A DNA stretch of 64,000 nt, from positions 496,001 through 560,000 of the forward strand of contig QEYB01000368.1 in NCBI GenBank assembly GCA_017562135.1. Reading direction: 5' to 3'. Made by a program: the position numbers and the translations under genes. Under the pieces are notes generated by a model. The model saw only the letters and a program-made list of their open reading frames with translations. It made no database searches and had not been told where the DNA came from. The DNA is from Dipylidium caninum (taxonomy: Eukaryota > Platyhelminthes > Cestoda > Cyclophyllidea > Dipylidiidae). Of the stretch, positions 50,578 through 61,100 are shown piece after piece. Position 1 is the first letter of the stretch. Every line of letters starts with the position of its first letter.

Positions 50578-53219
50578 ACCAAGCTCGGAGAGAGCTGCTC
50601 AAATAGGATGATTCACGAGCCCCCGACGCTTCGGCTCCGGTGGCGATGCTGTTTGTCGCTTCCACCGCGCTACCGCGAAGACAGTCTCTCCTCGTGTCAC
50701 CTCTGATCGTCCCAACCCGATGCACTCTTGAAAAAGACGAAGGAATTCTTCTATCTACGCTAAGCCCGGCTTAATCACCAGGGTACCTCTATTAGTGCTT
50801 GGGTGAAATTATTTCAGATTATTTATAATACTGCGACGGAATACACTACCTTCGTACATGGTAGACCACCATTTTACCCGCCGAGTGTAGGGAGACACAG
50901 ATCTTTGATTGGCCATTCAAATTAGTTGCCTACCTGGCCTTCGGCGCTGTCGGAGCATCTTCTCAAAACCCCTGGAACCCTTGATGTTTAGCGGAGACGG
51001 ATTTTTGGGTGCGTGTGTGTGAATGTTCCTTGCACGTCTCCGCGCATGACCACGTCTGTTAATGGAGGCTACCATGGCGACAGTATTAAGGTTAGACCCG
51101 AGAGGAGCAGACAGTTGTAGTAGACTCGTCAGGTGTAACCGTCGTTGAAGTCGTGGCGGCACACACTGGCCCCAACCAACCATACCGGCTGGCGTCAAGA
51201 TGACACTGGCAGAATTCACTGACTATGAAGAGTGCTCTTCATAAATACTGCAACCTCCCTAACATAAACCTTCACCGACATTCCGCCAAAACCAAAATTG
51301 CCTCCCGAATGGTGTGAACGCCTCTACTCCATCCGGAAGCACGTAGTCCGACTTGGCTAGGAAGAGACATGCCTTGATTATCATCATTTAGCCCAAGCGA
51401 GGTGCTCCTCGAGTAGTCAGTTTGTTCTCTCGCCTTCCTTGTGTGGCAGTAGTGTGTATTGGGAACGGAGCCCACGGTGGGCACCCCGTGGTTCTAATTA
51501 GTAGAAGGGCGCGAAGGGAATTGCGAACGATTTCCTGTCATGGTTACTTCCTCTCGTGTGAGTGAGCACGACTTTCGCGCGTGCAGAAGTCGGGGGTTTG
51601 GTGACACTCGGCCCGTGGCCCCGGCCGCATCTCCGTCGCGCCAGTTTCTCTTGCGGCCAAGGTGAGTTGATCGGAAATTGAGCGAATCTGCCCAGGGGCC
51701 TCGAGGAATCCGGTGGGCCGAGATAATGTCGTCGTCTGTTTTGCATATTTTGGGCTTTGCGTACGCAAATGCGCCTGTAGCCGCCCGCCTGCATTATGAG
51801 CTACCCTTCAGAGACGTTGACTTAAGTCACCTTCGGGTCGAATGCTGTGCCGTTTATTCCAGAGCAACTTTAAGTGATGCAAGTTTATATGGTCTGAAGC
51901 AAATAGATGGTTGAGAGGCTGCTTTGGTCACGCATGAGGGTAGTTCACGCGAGAGCTTTTTAAGGAGGTCGACAGACAATGCGGGCTGTGTCATCAGACG
52001 GCTGAAATTCTTAGGTGCAGTCCATCGGCGGGACGCGACGACTGAGTCTTGCGGAAGACAAAAGCACTCGGGCGACTGGACGCTCGTAAGTGGGGCCACT
52101 TGAAAGGAGTAATGGCGTTAACAGATGAGTGGTATAAGGTGAAAATCAAGTAACATACGCCCTTTCATTGCACCGAGGCTTGCTTGTTTACCGTGAGTTC
52201 ACAGCAGGCAGAGGAGAGGGGGAGGCATCGGGAATTTTCCCACTCATTGCCTCCTTAATGAAGCTCGCAGCCCGACGCATACACAGCCGTGACTGTGGGC
52301 TATTGATTAACGAGCAAAGTGGAAACATCTTCTGACGCCTCTCTCTTTCTCTCTCGCTCTTCTTTCAAGACTTGTCACAAACCTGCGCTGTGAATACTCA
52401 CGCCCTCCCATCACTTCATTTTTCTGTGTACTTATTGGCACTCGAGAACTCTGCCTTCCCACTTTCGCTCCATAGATTTGTTTGAAGATCAAGGCTTCCC
52501 CGACATAGTTGTGGTGTTTTAGAGGATAGTAGACAGTTCAAGGCTGATCAAAGAGGCTTGTGGAGGTGCCATAGTAAGATAAATTCCATTAACTTAGCAG
52601 CTTCCTCCACCATGGTACCTGGGAAAGACTAGTGCATCACTCGATTATCTTCCATCCCCTCGACCAGTGGGACCCATCTCCCCCTTTCCTCTCGCCACGT
52701 AGCCTCCTATCTGACAAGCAACAAGAGGCTGGGCGAGTGACACATCTGTCTAACTGCCTCCCCAGAAGGGGAGACTTCGTTTTAGCCGATGGGGTAATTG
52801 GTCATGCCAAGGAATTCCGGTTAAAATCGTCGTCCCTTAAGCAAGATAGGCTAATTGATACGAGGTGGAGACGGTGTTCACTCAAAGTGGTCCCGTTGCT
52901 GAAGGTCGACCAACAGAAGTAACAACCGTGTTTTGAACCAATTTGTTCTTATCACAGTCTCTGTTATTTGCCGTTTTGCATGGACAACCTTTCGGCTATT
53001 CGATCATTTGGCTAGGCAATTGTTCAGAGTTACGCCATCCCATATAACGTTACGTTAAATGAAAGAGAATAAGATGAGCTACACTTGTGGCCTATCTTTA
53101 ATTATGACAACGAGCATTTCACTCAATCTACATGAGAAGCTTTCGATGATAACTTGAACGATGCGCCTGTCCCTTACGAAGACGAAGATGCTGTGTCGCT
53201 AACCTAAACTCGATTTTCG

Positions 53220-53538
53220 ATTGGTCGAAGTGGCGGTTATGGCGGTGCCCACACAAGACAGGCAGGTAATGATGTAAACACTGATAAGCTATTCCTTGCT
53301 AATCCGAGTTTCGTTGCCTAAAAGGCGGTACCGAAAGGGTTATGAATTTCGGTATACAGAGGAAAACAATGCCTACCGTCACGTATCATCGCTCCCCCGT
53401 AGCGTCATTCCCCCCTTGGACCAATGACAATTCCCCTTCCTGGCACTTGTCCGTGTTCGGTTAAATCGGGCAAAACGGTTAGCCAATCACAGCTCTCCTT
53501 CCCTTTGCCACCCGAGGCGCGCACAAGATGACTATTGG
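53220..53538. promoter_or_regulatory. Second cluster of CCAAT boxes upstream of the zinc-finger gene
   Basis: ATTGG or CCAAT at 53220-53224, 53421-53425, 53483-53487 and 53534-53538, with a further copy at 54559-54563. The plus-strand zinc-finger exon starts at 54716, so this is a plausible promoter zone for it. Confidence 0.35.
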
Positions 53539-54333
53539 TTTGCAAGCAAGTGCACGAAGTCTTCTATTTCACTGGCACGCACTAGCCCAACAGTCACCCG
53601 TTAAATCAGAACAATTCAAGCACACTCCGCGCCGGCTGGCTGGTGACGAGTGTCAGTTGGCTGAGGCACAGTCGCCAGTATGGCTGATTCTGTCGCCAAT
53701 CTGACAATTCAGCGGCCCCGCACGTAATACCAATCCCGTTTAAATCACTGCAATCTCTATCGCAAGTATTTATTGCACCCCACTTGTGTCTTCCCTCACA
53801 TGCAGCAATCAACGTCATAGGCGAGACCCTTTAAGTGGACTCCCGAGCCTTTAAAGGCGACTCAAAGAGCACACCAGAGGCGCCTCCCCGTCCTCTTTAC
53901 CTTGGAGACCAGTTGTGCTTTTCAGCTTTTCACGCTACGGAGACGCGGGTGGTGTACTTCCTGCAAATCGGGGCTCCCGAATGCAGTTAAGCACGAAGTG
54001 TGAGGTGGTGGTATGCGACTACTGCTCCTTTGACAAACTCCTAATCCTTTTGGTAACAACCCTGTTTGACACCACGCTATGGCCTTGTAAACCGCCTAAA
54101 TGTGGGCGGTCGGAGGATTGGGTTTCCAGCGCAAAGTAGCCTTTCCTTCGGTCTGTCCTGTGAACCCACCGCCGCGAGATGCAGGCATTGATCCGATCCG
54201 CCGTGCAACAGGAGCGAAGGTCAACGGCACGTGCGCATTTGGGTGCAGTTTCGTACGCACGAGGCGGCCTGTGCGCGGGTGCGAGACGCGCATTGTTTAT
54301 CGGAGCCTTCGTGCGTCTGCGCACGCACTCAGC

Positions 54334-54352
54334 ACGCGCGCGCGCGCACGTG
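54334..54352. repeat. Alternating (CG)n tract
   Basis: Uninterrupted CG alternation of about 14 bases inside a longer CA/CG/TG alternating purine-pyrimidine context. Confidence 0.8.
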
Positions 54353-54715
54353 CGGTCGCCAGGGTTTATCGATCTGCGCAAGTCTGAACGGACGCGCGGG
54401 TGCGCACGTGCGCGTGTGCAGGCGGCCGCGTGGTGCCGGTGCCGTGCGGTGAGTGCGCCGCCTGGTCGTGCATTTCTACCCTTCCGGCGGTGAGGCGGCG
54501 AGGCATCAGCGGCGCTGCTCGCGAATGTCTAAACAATGACTAATTGCGTCGCCTCCAGCCAATCGTCATGCGCGTATCGCAGCACCCACTTCTCAGGTGT
54601 GGCAGTAATAGTCGGATTGCCATGATACAAACTGAACACTTGATGAGCACGAGAGAAGACTAGCCAAGTTACATTGCTACAACTTTCACTAACGCTGTAT
54701 TAAACATTTCTCTAG

Positions 54716-56025
54716 ATAACCTCGCGACAGATGCGAATCCAAAACAGCTAAATGGCACCTTACAAGCTTTCGACTGTGAAGATGAAAAGACGTCAAGTGA
54801 AGTGGCGATCCTGGACGAAAATCAACTTGCTCAACTGCTAGTCAGGGCACTTCTTCCCTCTTTTGCCAAGGAGATTCGCTTACAAGCGCTTATTGCTTAT
54901 CAAATTGATGGGGAGAACTATCGCAGTCTCATCGTGGATCGATGTTTCAAACGCGTCACGGAGGAGGAAACCAACTCCAAGGTCACTGCAATTTCGCCGG
55001 AACCGGTTTCCGCATCGCCACTAAACGACTCCGGTGTCGAGTGCGCCGATCTTCCAGCCTGTGCGGAGGCAGAAGAACCTGCGACCCAGTCGACCTCGAG
55101 AAGGAAACGGAAGTTTTGTCGACCGTGCAAGATTCCGCAGAGTCCACCAAGTACGTCAGAGGAACCCCCTCCCTGTAAGGTGTCAGATGTTGAAACGCAT
55201 TTAGTCTGCCAGACGCCCGAGGCTAACGCTACCGCACCGACCCTCCTGAATGCCTTCACCAGTGCTGCTCAATTGGAGCCCAAATACCAGGTCCCAATCC
55301 TCCCCAATCTCCCCTCCACTTCCTCATCAACCAACAAACTTGTCCTCCCCGCAACCACAAACGCAACCACAAACGCAACCGCAACCCCGAAAGTGGGGGG
55401 CAGCACTCCTCGCCCTATACTACCACGTCCAATGGCCATCAACGTCACCAACACGCCGGTCACATCGCTGCAGTCACTAGCGAGTCTGTCAGATCCTCAG
55501 AGCGATCCTGTCGACTCCTCCGAGCCGGAGGATATTCTTGCATCCACACGTCGGTACGGCAAGTCTTTTATTTGCAACCAGTGCAAACTCGCCTTCCTTT
55601 CTCTCAACTCGCTGTGCGAGCACACCTACTCGCAGCACAAAGCCTTCCGATGCAACTTCTGCGGGGCCCAGTTCACGCAGCGCTCGAATTTGCAGAGGCA
55701 TTCGTTGCGGCACGTGGGCTTCAAACCTTTCGTATGTGGCGTCTGTCAGAAGGAATATTACAGAAAAGATCACCTTGTGCGACACATCGAAGTCACGCAT
55801 CCGGGTGTGGATTCGAAAAAAAACATCATTGTTAAACTGACCTCAGCTGAATGCCTGGATTACCTGGATGCCATCACACAACAGCACAGCCAACTGCAGC
55901 TCCCGACTGCTCAGGCGGAGGCGGCGAAACAGGAGGAGACCGTCGCGCCGCTGGTCCCGGCCGTGGCGGCGGGAGCAGCGAACGCGCCTCTCCCCGTGGA
56001 GGCCGCTGGAACGAACGCCGCCTGA
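54716..56025 (+). CDS. C2H2 zinc-finger protein, terminal exon
   Basis: Probable DNA-binding transcription factor. The exon starts after an acceptor (TCTCTAG, exon from 54716, phase 1) and runs 435 codons to the stop. No in-frame ATG occurs before the acceptor, so a 5' exon is missing. Order: about 80 residues with predicted helices (LLVRALLPSFAKEIRLQAL); a Ser/Pro/Thr-rich low-complexity region including repeated Thr-Asn-Ala units; then three adjacent C2H2 fingers at 55567-55800 with spacings C-x2-C-x12-H-x4-H, C-x2-C-x12-H-x3-H and C-x2-C-x12-H-x4-H (FICNQC..., FRCNFC..., FVCGVC...); then a short helix and an Ala/Glu-rich tail. The second-to-third linker (HVGFKPF) is Kruppel-like. I cannot assign it to a named family. 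It sits alone at the right end of the GC-rich block, with a polyadenylation signal 144 bp after the stop. Confidence 0.85.
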
Positions 56026-56168
56026 GCGGGCAGAGCGCGACGGCTGCGGCGAGCGCGGCCACCGTACAGTGCATTTTTTATCCCCACTTGCATACCTGAC
56101 TTCGTATACGTTCCAGACTGCATGGGTAATTTCTTTAATTTTTAACTGAAATCGGCTTCGTTCAACAA

Positions 56169-56174
56169 AATAAA
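56169..56174 (+). terminator. Polyadenylation signal (AATAAA) of the zinc-finger gene
   Basis: AATAAA 144 bp downstream of the stop codon in a locally A-rich stretch. Confidence 0.6.
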
Positions 56175-56324
56175 AAGCATTCCAATCCCGTATGATTCAA
56201 CAATGGTCCTTGTTCGTTATTAGAGGGAATTGTGTCGCATGGTTTAGAGGCGGGGGAATTGCACCAACACCAACACCAGCGAGGAGTTATGACTGGCGTC
56301 GTGACGCCTGGCAGTCGACTTCAC

Positions 56325-57046
56325 GAAGTAGCGTAGGGCACTGGACGCCAGGTTGCACGACTCCATGTAAAGTGTCACCATCGCCAGGGGCTCCAGAAAG
56401 GACAAGACTTCCCTTCAGCCCGCAGGAAACTCCCCTTTTGAGACGCAAAAACCCGTTCACACACTTGTTCGCCTTCCGCTGTCGAAATAATGGCTGCCTT
56501 TACGAAATTACAAGTCTCGCAAGGATCTGGCGCTTCAATTACCTGATTCCAAAAGGTCACAACTCCGAACCGACTTCGGGGCTGTAGTTGTTGTGTCCGT
56601 GCCCTGTAAATGGAGCTGGATTACATTCACGCCCACACATCCCGTGATAGCAAAAGTTGTTTCGCGGTTCCACGCTTTCGCCTGTGCTACCTGCTTGGGA
56701 GTCTGCTGGTTGCTAAAGTCAAGTCGGCAGCAGCTGAACAAGCAGCTAAAAGTAAACCCCCGCTCCCGATAGCTGTAAGGCGCCCAAGCGACTCACAAAG
56801 TGAAAAAGCGTCTGAGAATCACGCCTTCTCACTGTATGCACTCATGAAATAAGTAAAATCATGCTGCTAAAAGACTCGTGGACACACCACCCCAGAAGGT
56901 CCACGCGGCGCCCCGTCCAGAACTTCGCAATCTCCTACGGAATGCGAGAGACGCCCCAAGAAAGGTGCCTCCATAACTTCGCCCTGACCGGCATTTATTA
57001 TTATGGTGGCATTTCCAGCGTAGCGTCCAGTGCCCTACGCTACTTC
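56325..57046. repeat. Perfect 24-nt inverted repeat, arms 674 bp apart
   Basis: The 24 bases at 56325-56348 recur exactly, as their reverse complement, at 57023-57046. Both arms contain GTAGGGCACTGGACGC read outward in the same way. The interior shows no open frame of transposase length. It may be the remnant of a non-autonomous element or an inverted duplication. Confidence 0.75.
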
Positions 57047-57436
57047 CAAAGCGAGAAGCAGACACCAGTCGGCGTATTCCAAGACTGAGAAAGAGGCAGC
57101 GGATATCCTCTGCCAGAGGGTTAGGATGCAAAGAACTCGAGGTGGCTGGATTATTCCTCGCAGGGAGAGATGACGACTCGCGAGGGTGGAGTCAGAATGG
57201 ATAGCAAAATGCTGCCTGGAAAATGAGGGCCCACTAGGGTCGCGGTCAGCCCCCAGGACCCCAAGAGGGGTCGGATACGAGACTTCCCGAGTTGACAAAT
57301 CGCCAAACAACATCGGCGCAATTCAAGCGAATAGCCACCAGCTTGACAGTGTGCATTTATGAGAAAGAAAACGCAAACCACCCTAAACGGTATCCGAGTC
57401 CTGCCTCGGTGAGTCACGAATTATCCAAACCATTGG

Positions 57437-57461
57437 CACACACACACACACACACACACAC
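57437..57461. repeat. Dinucleotide repeat (CA)n
   Basis: About 12 uninterrupted CA units on the plus strand. Confidence 0.9.
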
Positions 57462-58181
57462 CCAAACACAGGCGGCGGAGGGTTTGGGTTAACCCCGAAC
57501 TGCAGGCAATAGAAGCAAATACGCAGGCATGCATGCGCGCAGGAGCAACAAAGACTTCCGCCCACATAGAGAACTCAAAGGTGTGGGGCCTGTGTGACTA
57601 GCACCCCAATCTACCGTTAAAAGATCACCTTCAAGGCTACGGACAAAATCCGTTCCCCCTTCGGAGATGCCTACACACTACGAAGGACTGTGAAAAGCTC
57701 AACACATCCTGTTCGATGACGAAGATAATGGGGGAAGGGTCAGAAATAACCTCGTTTGGGGCATCTGGCGCGCGGGGCACGGACACACTGGGTAAGTGAC
57801 GATCGGAAAAATGCAACTAAGGCCACTACACGGTCGCACAGGTTGTGAATGCGGAAAGCAAGACCTGACCTCAGTTACTCCATTTTGTCTATAATCCACC
57901 TGGACGTGAAATGGTACAGCGAGAAGGTAAATGTCAACCTCTAAGCTTAATTTAAGTGTAGAATAGAATGTGCCGAAGAAAATTTAATGGAAAAATCAGC
58001 CAGTAGACTCTAAACCGATAATAGATGATAAAGCTAAACAGAAGCGCATGTCGACACCGCACATGACGTACTCTCATGTCAGAACACATCGACCCGGAAA
58101 GGTTAATCCACATTTTAATCATTAAGGCTAAAAGCACCGGCGACAAGATTATAGATAAAATGCTGTTATAAAGGAAACAGT

Positions 58182-61100
58182 TTACCACCGCAGACGATTC
58201 AATGAAAACGCGAGCATCAACAAGTCATCGTTGCAAGCAGATCGTTGATGCGAGGAGTGCGACCTTTCCAGAGCATTTTCCAAAGCCTTTTGGACCTCAT
58301 TCACTCTACCCCGTTGGTCATCTGCATTTACGTAAAAAAGGCCGATTTAGGCGATTAGTGTGATCCTCACAGAGACAGGTGCGGATTTGCATGAAGGAAG
58401 CAAGGTAATAAAATTCCAATTGTTGGAATGGTAAGAGTTAAACCATACAAAACATGACGACTGGAAGTATAAAAACTGAAAATTTCAGGTCAACAAGCGT
58501 CTGAAATGAAATTTTAAAGTAAGCATAAAGGGAGCGAACCTTAAAGAAAATAACAATATGCAAGTAGAACACACCTCTTGTTTCGTTCAATTTTTTCGTG
58601 GCAAGGTCCAGCATATGCAAGAGAAGATTATTGTGAGCTAGCAAACCACCCTTAACATCACTTTCGCCCGCCTCATCGCCGCTCCATTGGCCACTTATAA
58701 GGTTTGTAAGGGCTCTAAAACAGCGCAAACGAAGTGAAGTATTATCATTTTACTTGTCTTAAACGACTTGTAATTAGTGTACTCGAACATCAAAAAGGTA
58801 CCCTATTGGAACGGTAATTGAAGGGAACAAATGACTTACACTATTTTATGACGTACAGAATGCATCAGTCTACCTAATGAGAAAATTCTCAAACACAACA
58901 AAAGCCACTAATTGTAAGAAGCATTCCTGTTAAAAAAGGAACAGATAAGAAAAAAGGGAAAAGGGTAGGTTACGGAACCGCCCATGATGGACGTAAGACA
59001 GGTTAAGAATTTAAAGTACTCATTTCGTTTGTGAGGCATCGAAACAAACGAGAGCCAGTAGAAGTGTAGCATGTCGTTAGGTTCTAAGACTCAAAAAATT
59101 GACTACTGATGACTCTGCCAAAGGTAATACCCTCAAAACTCTTTCTATAACTAACATCATTGCTAAGAAGATCAAGTTGATGAAGAGGAAAAGCGAATTT
59201 CACCTGCGGTACCAGTAAACAATGAACACCACTGATTCGGAATAAAACGTCCCCTACCTCCATTTTGCAACCCAAGTGCTTTCTCAGTAGCGATAAAGAT
59301 TGATAACAAAGATATGCTCTTTAACAAACAACTTCTCTCAGGCCATAAGTGGCAGGGACTGTAGATGCGTAACAAGTAGCGGCCGAGGTTGGTGGGAGGT
59401 ACGCGGAACCAAACATTTTTACTCACATGACATAAGTAAAGAGGCTGTTGGCGACAAGTTTTTCATGGATATACTCTAGGCCTAGCAGGAGTTCCTCCTC
59501 CAGGAGCCTCGCGACGTCCAGATCAGTGAGGCGAAAGAGAAGGGAGTGCGTGAGGTTCAGCCCCTCAAATTGACCTTGGCAGATGTGGTCGAGCACGGCA
59601 TGTAAACGGAGCAGCCCCCCAAGTAATTGCGAGAGGCTTTGGTGTGGTAAATCGCGAGTGAGAAAGGAAGCGCGAAAAATCTAAGGATAAAGTGAACAAG
59701 ACACAAGATAAATCACAGATCTAAAATTGTTCCTGCCGTAGCGCCAGCGTATTAGTGGGCAATATCTAAAAGCAGGTATTTTGGCATGTCCGTGCATTCA
59801 TATTTTGATAGCTTGCGAATTTGAACAAGTTTGAAATGGCTTTCATGATTTGAACATACTAGACTAAATTGTCCCCGATCAAGAGATTAGTAGTGAATTT
59901 TGCGATGGGTGTACTGTAAACGGAGGGTACACAATCACTTACGATGAGTGGGTGAACAGCTTCGTTCTTAATGCTAGGCTTTTGAGAAAAATGTAGGTGC
60001 GAACATTTGGTAATTTTGATAAAAGATTAGAAGAAGCCTTTGCGATAAAGATATCTGAAACTAACGAAATGAGGGCGCAAGTGAAGAAGGTTTAGAACCG
60101 AAATGCCTTACAAACTCTCGAAAATGTTTACGTGGCCATGTAGGCGTTACGAAGAGGTCTAAATTCCCACTCCTTAATCGTGCAAATTCCTCAAACAATC
60201 CTTCCACCTCTTCAAAACATTTAACGGAGTGGCCGAGGAGAGAGGTGGTACGAGGTGTGGGCAGACGTACCGAGATAACGAGGCCGACGGTCGCTCGGAC
60301 GAACCTACAGGCCTCCTCGGTGGTATAGTCGAGAGGGGGGACGCTTGCCAAGGCCAGGTGGGTCAGCTGCAGACCCAAGTGCTCGATCAACGTGGGGGCC
60401 TCCGGAAGAAGCAGGTCGCGCGTAGCTGTGGCTTAAGAAACAAAAATAATTACGAAAACTTGCATTTACAGTAGTCTAAATTCGTTCTTCCTTCAAAGTG
60501 TTTCTCACAAAAATAAATCAACCCCCGTATAGGATCGATGGATATGGGAAAATTATACCGTAGTGACCAAGGCCATCAGGCATTCCAAACCTCCATTATG
60601 TGCAGGGAGGTGGGTGTTGACTTGTATTAAAAGAAAAGGTTGCTTTCTAAGAACAACGATTTTTCGCCATGGACATTTAAAATTTCGGGCGGAGTTAGGC
60701 GAAGAATGTCGATAAGGGTGCAAACCTTACCGAGCTATTCAAAGTAGTGCAGAGTAAGCTTTTGGAAGGATTATTGAAAAATGAATTCGAGATTTTTGCC
60801 AGGTTTGTAAAAATATGGCAAATAATTTGTCGCCCTCGGGCATTTTCAAACCGATAATATAATAAAGTGACATTTACTCAGGGCGAGTGGTTCGGGAAAT
60901 GTTTCTGACGCCCGACAAATTTATCATCAAATGACTGTGTTGGAAAGAAAAGCGAGGAGGTTTTGTCAATGATGAGGCTTTTGGAAAGCTGTTTTTTTTA
61001 AATTCATAGACCATATAAGAAATTTGAAAGCGACCAGCATTTAAACTTCTTAGTTATCATTTAAGAACTGATGATGTACAAGTCCAAAGAAGGGCGTATT

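Larger units (their letters stand above)
42097..54715. other. Long region without recognised genes, AT-rich then GC-rich
   Basis: 42097 to about 43800 is AT-rich and featureless apart from the CARS1 promoter at its left edge and an ATCC repeat. From about 43900 the sequence is GC- and CpG-rich, with CCAAT-box clusters, alternating CG/TG tracts and trinucleotide repeats. The largest open frames (45687-46403 -, 47884-48390 -, 48834-49352 -, 47423-47923 +) overlap frames on the other strand and have no recognisable domain. The right end probably contains the promoter or upstream exons of the zinc-finger gene. Confidence 0.5.
56026..58181. other. Intergenic between zinc-finger gene and CKAP5
   Basis: Contains the zinc-finger 3' UTR, a 24-nt inverted repeat pair and a CA microsatellite. 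The two genes converge here. No coding sequence was recognised. Confidence 0.5.
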
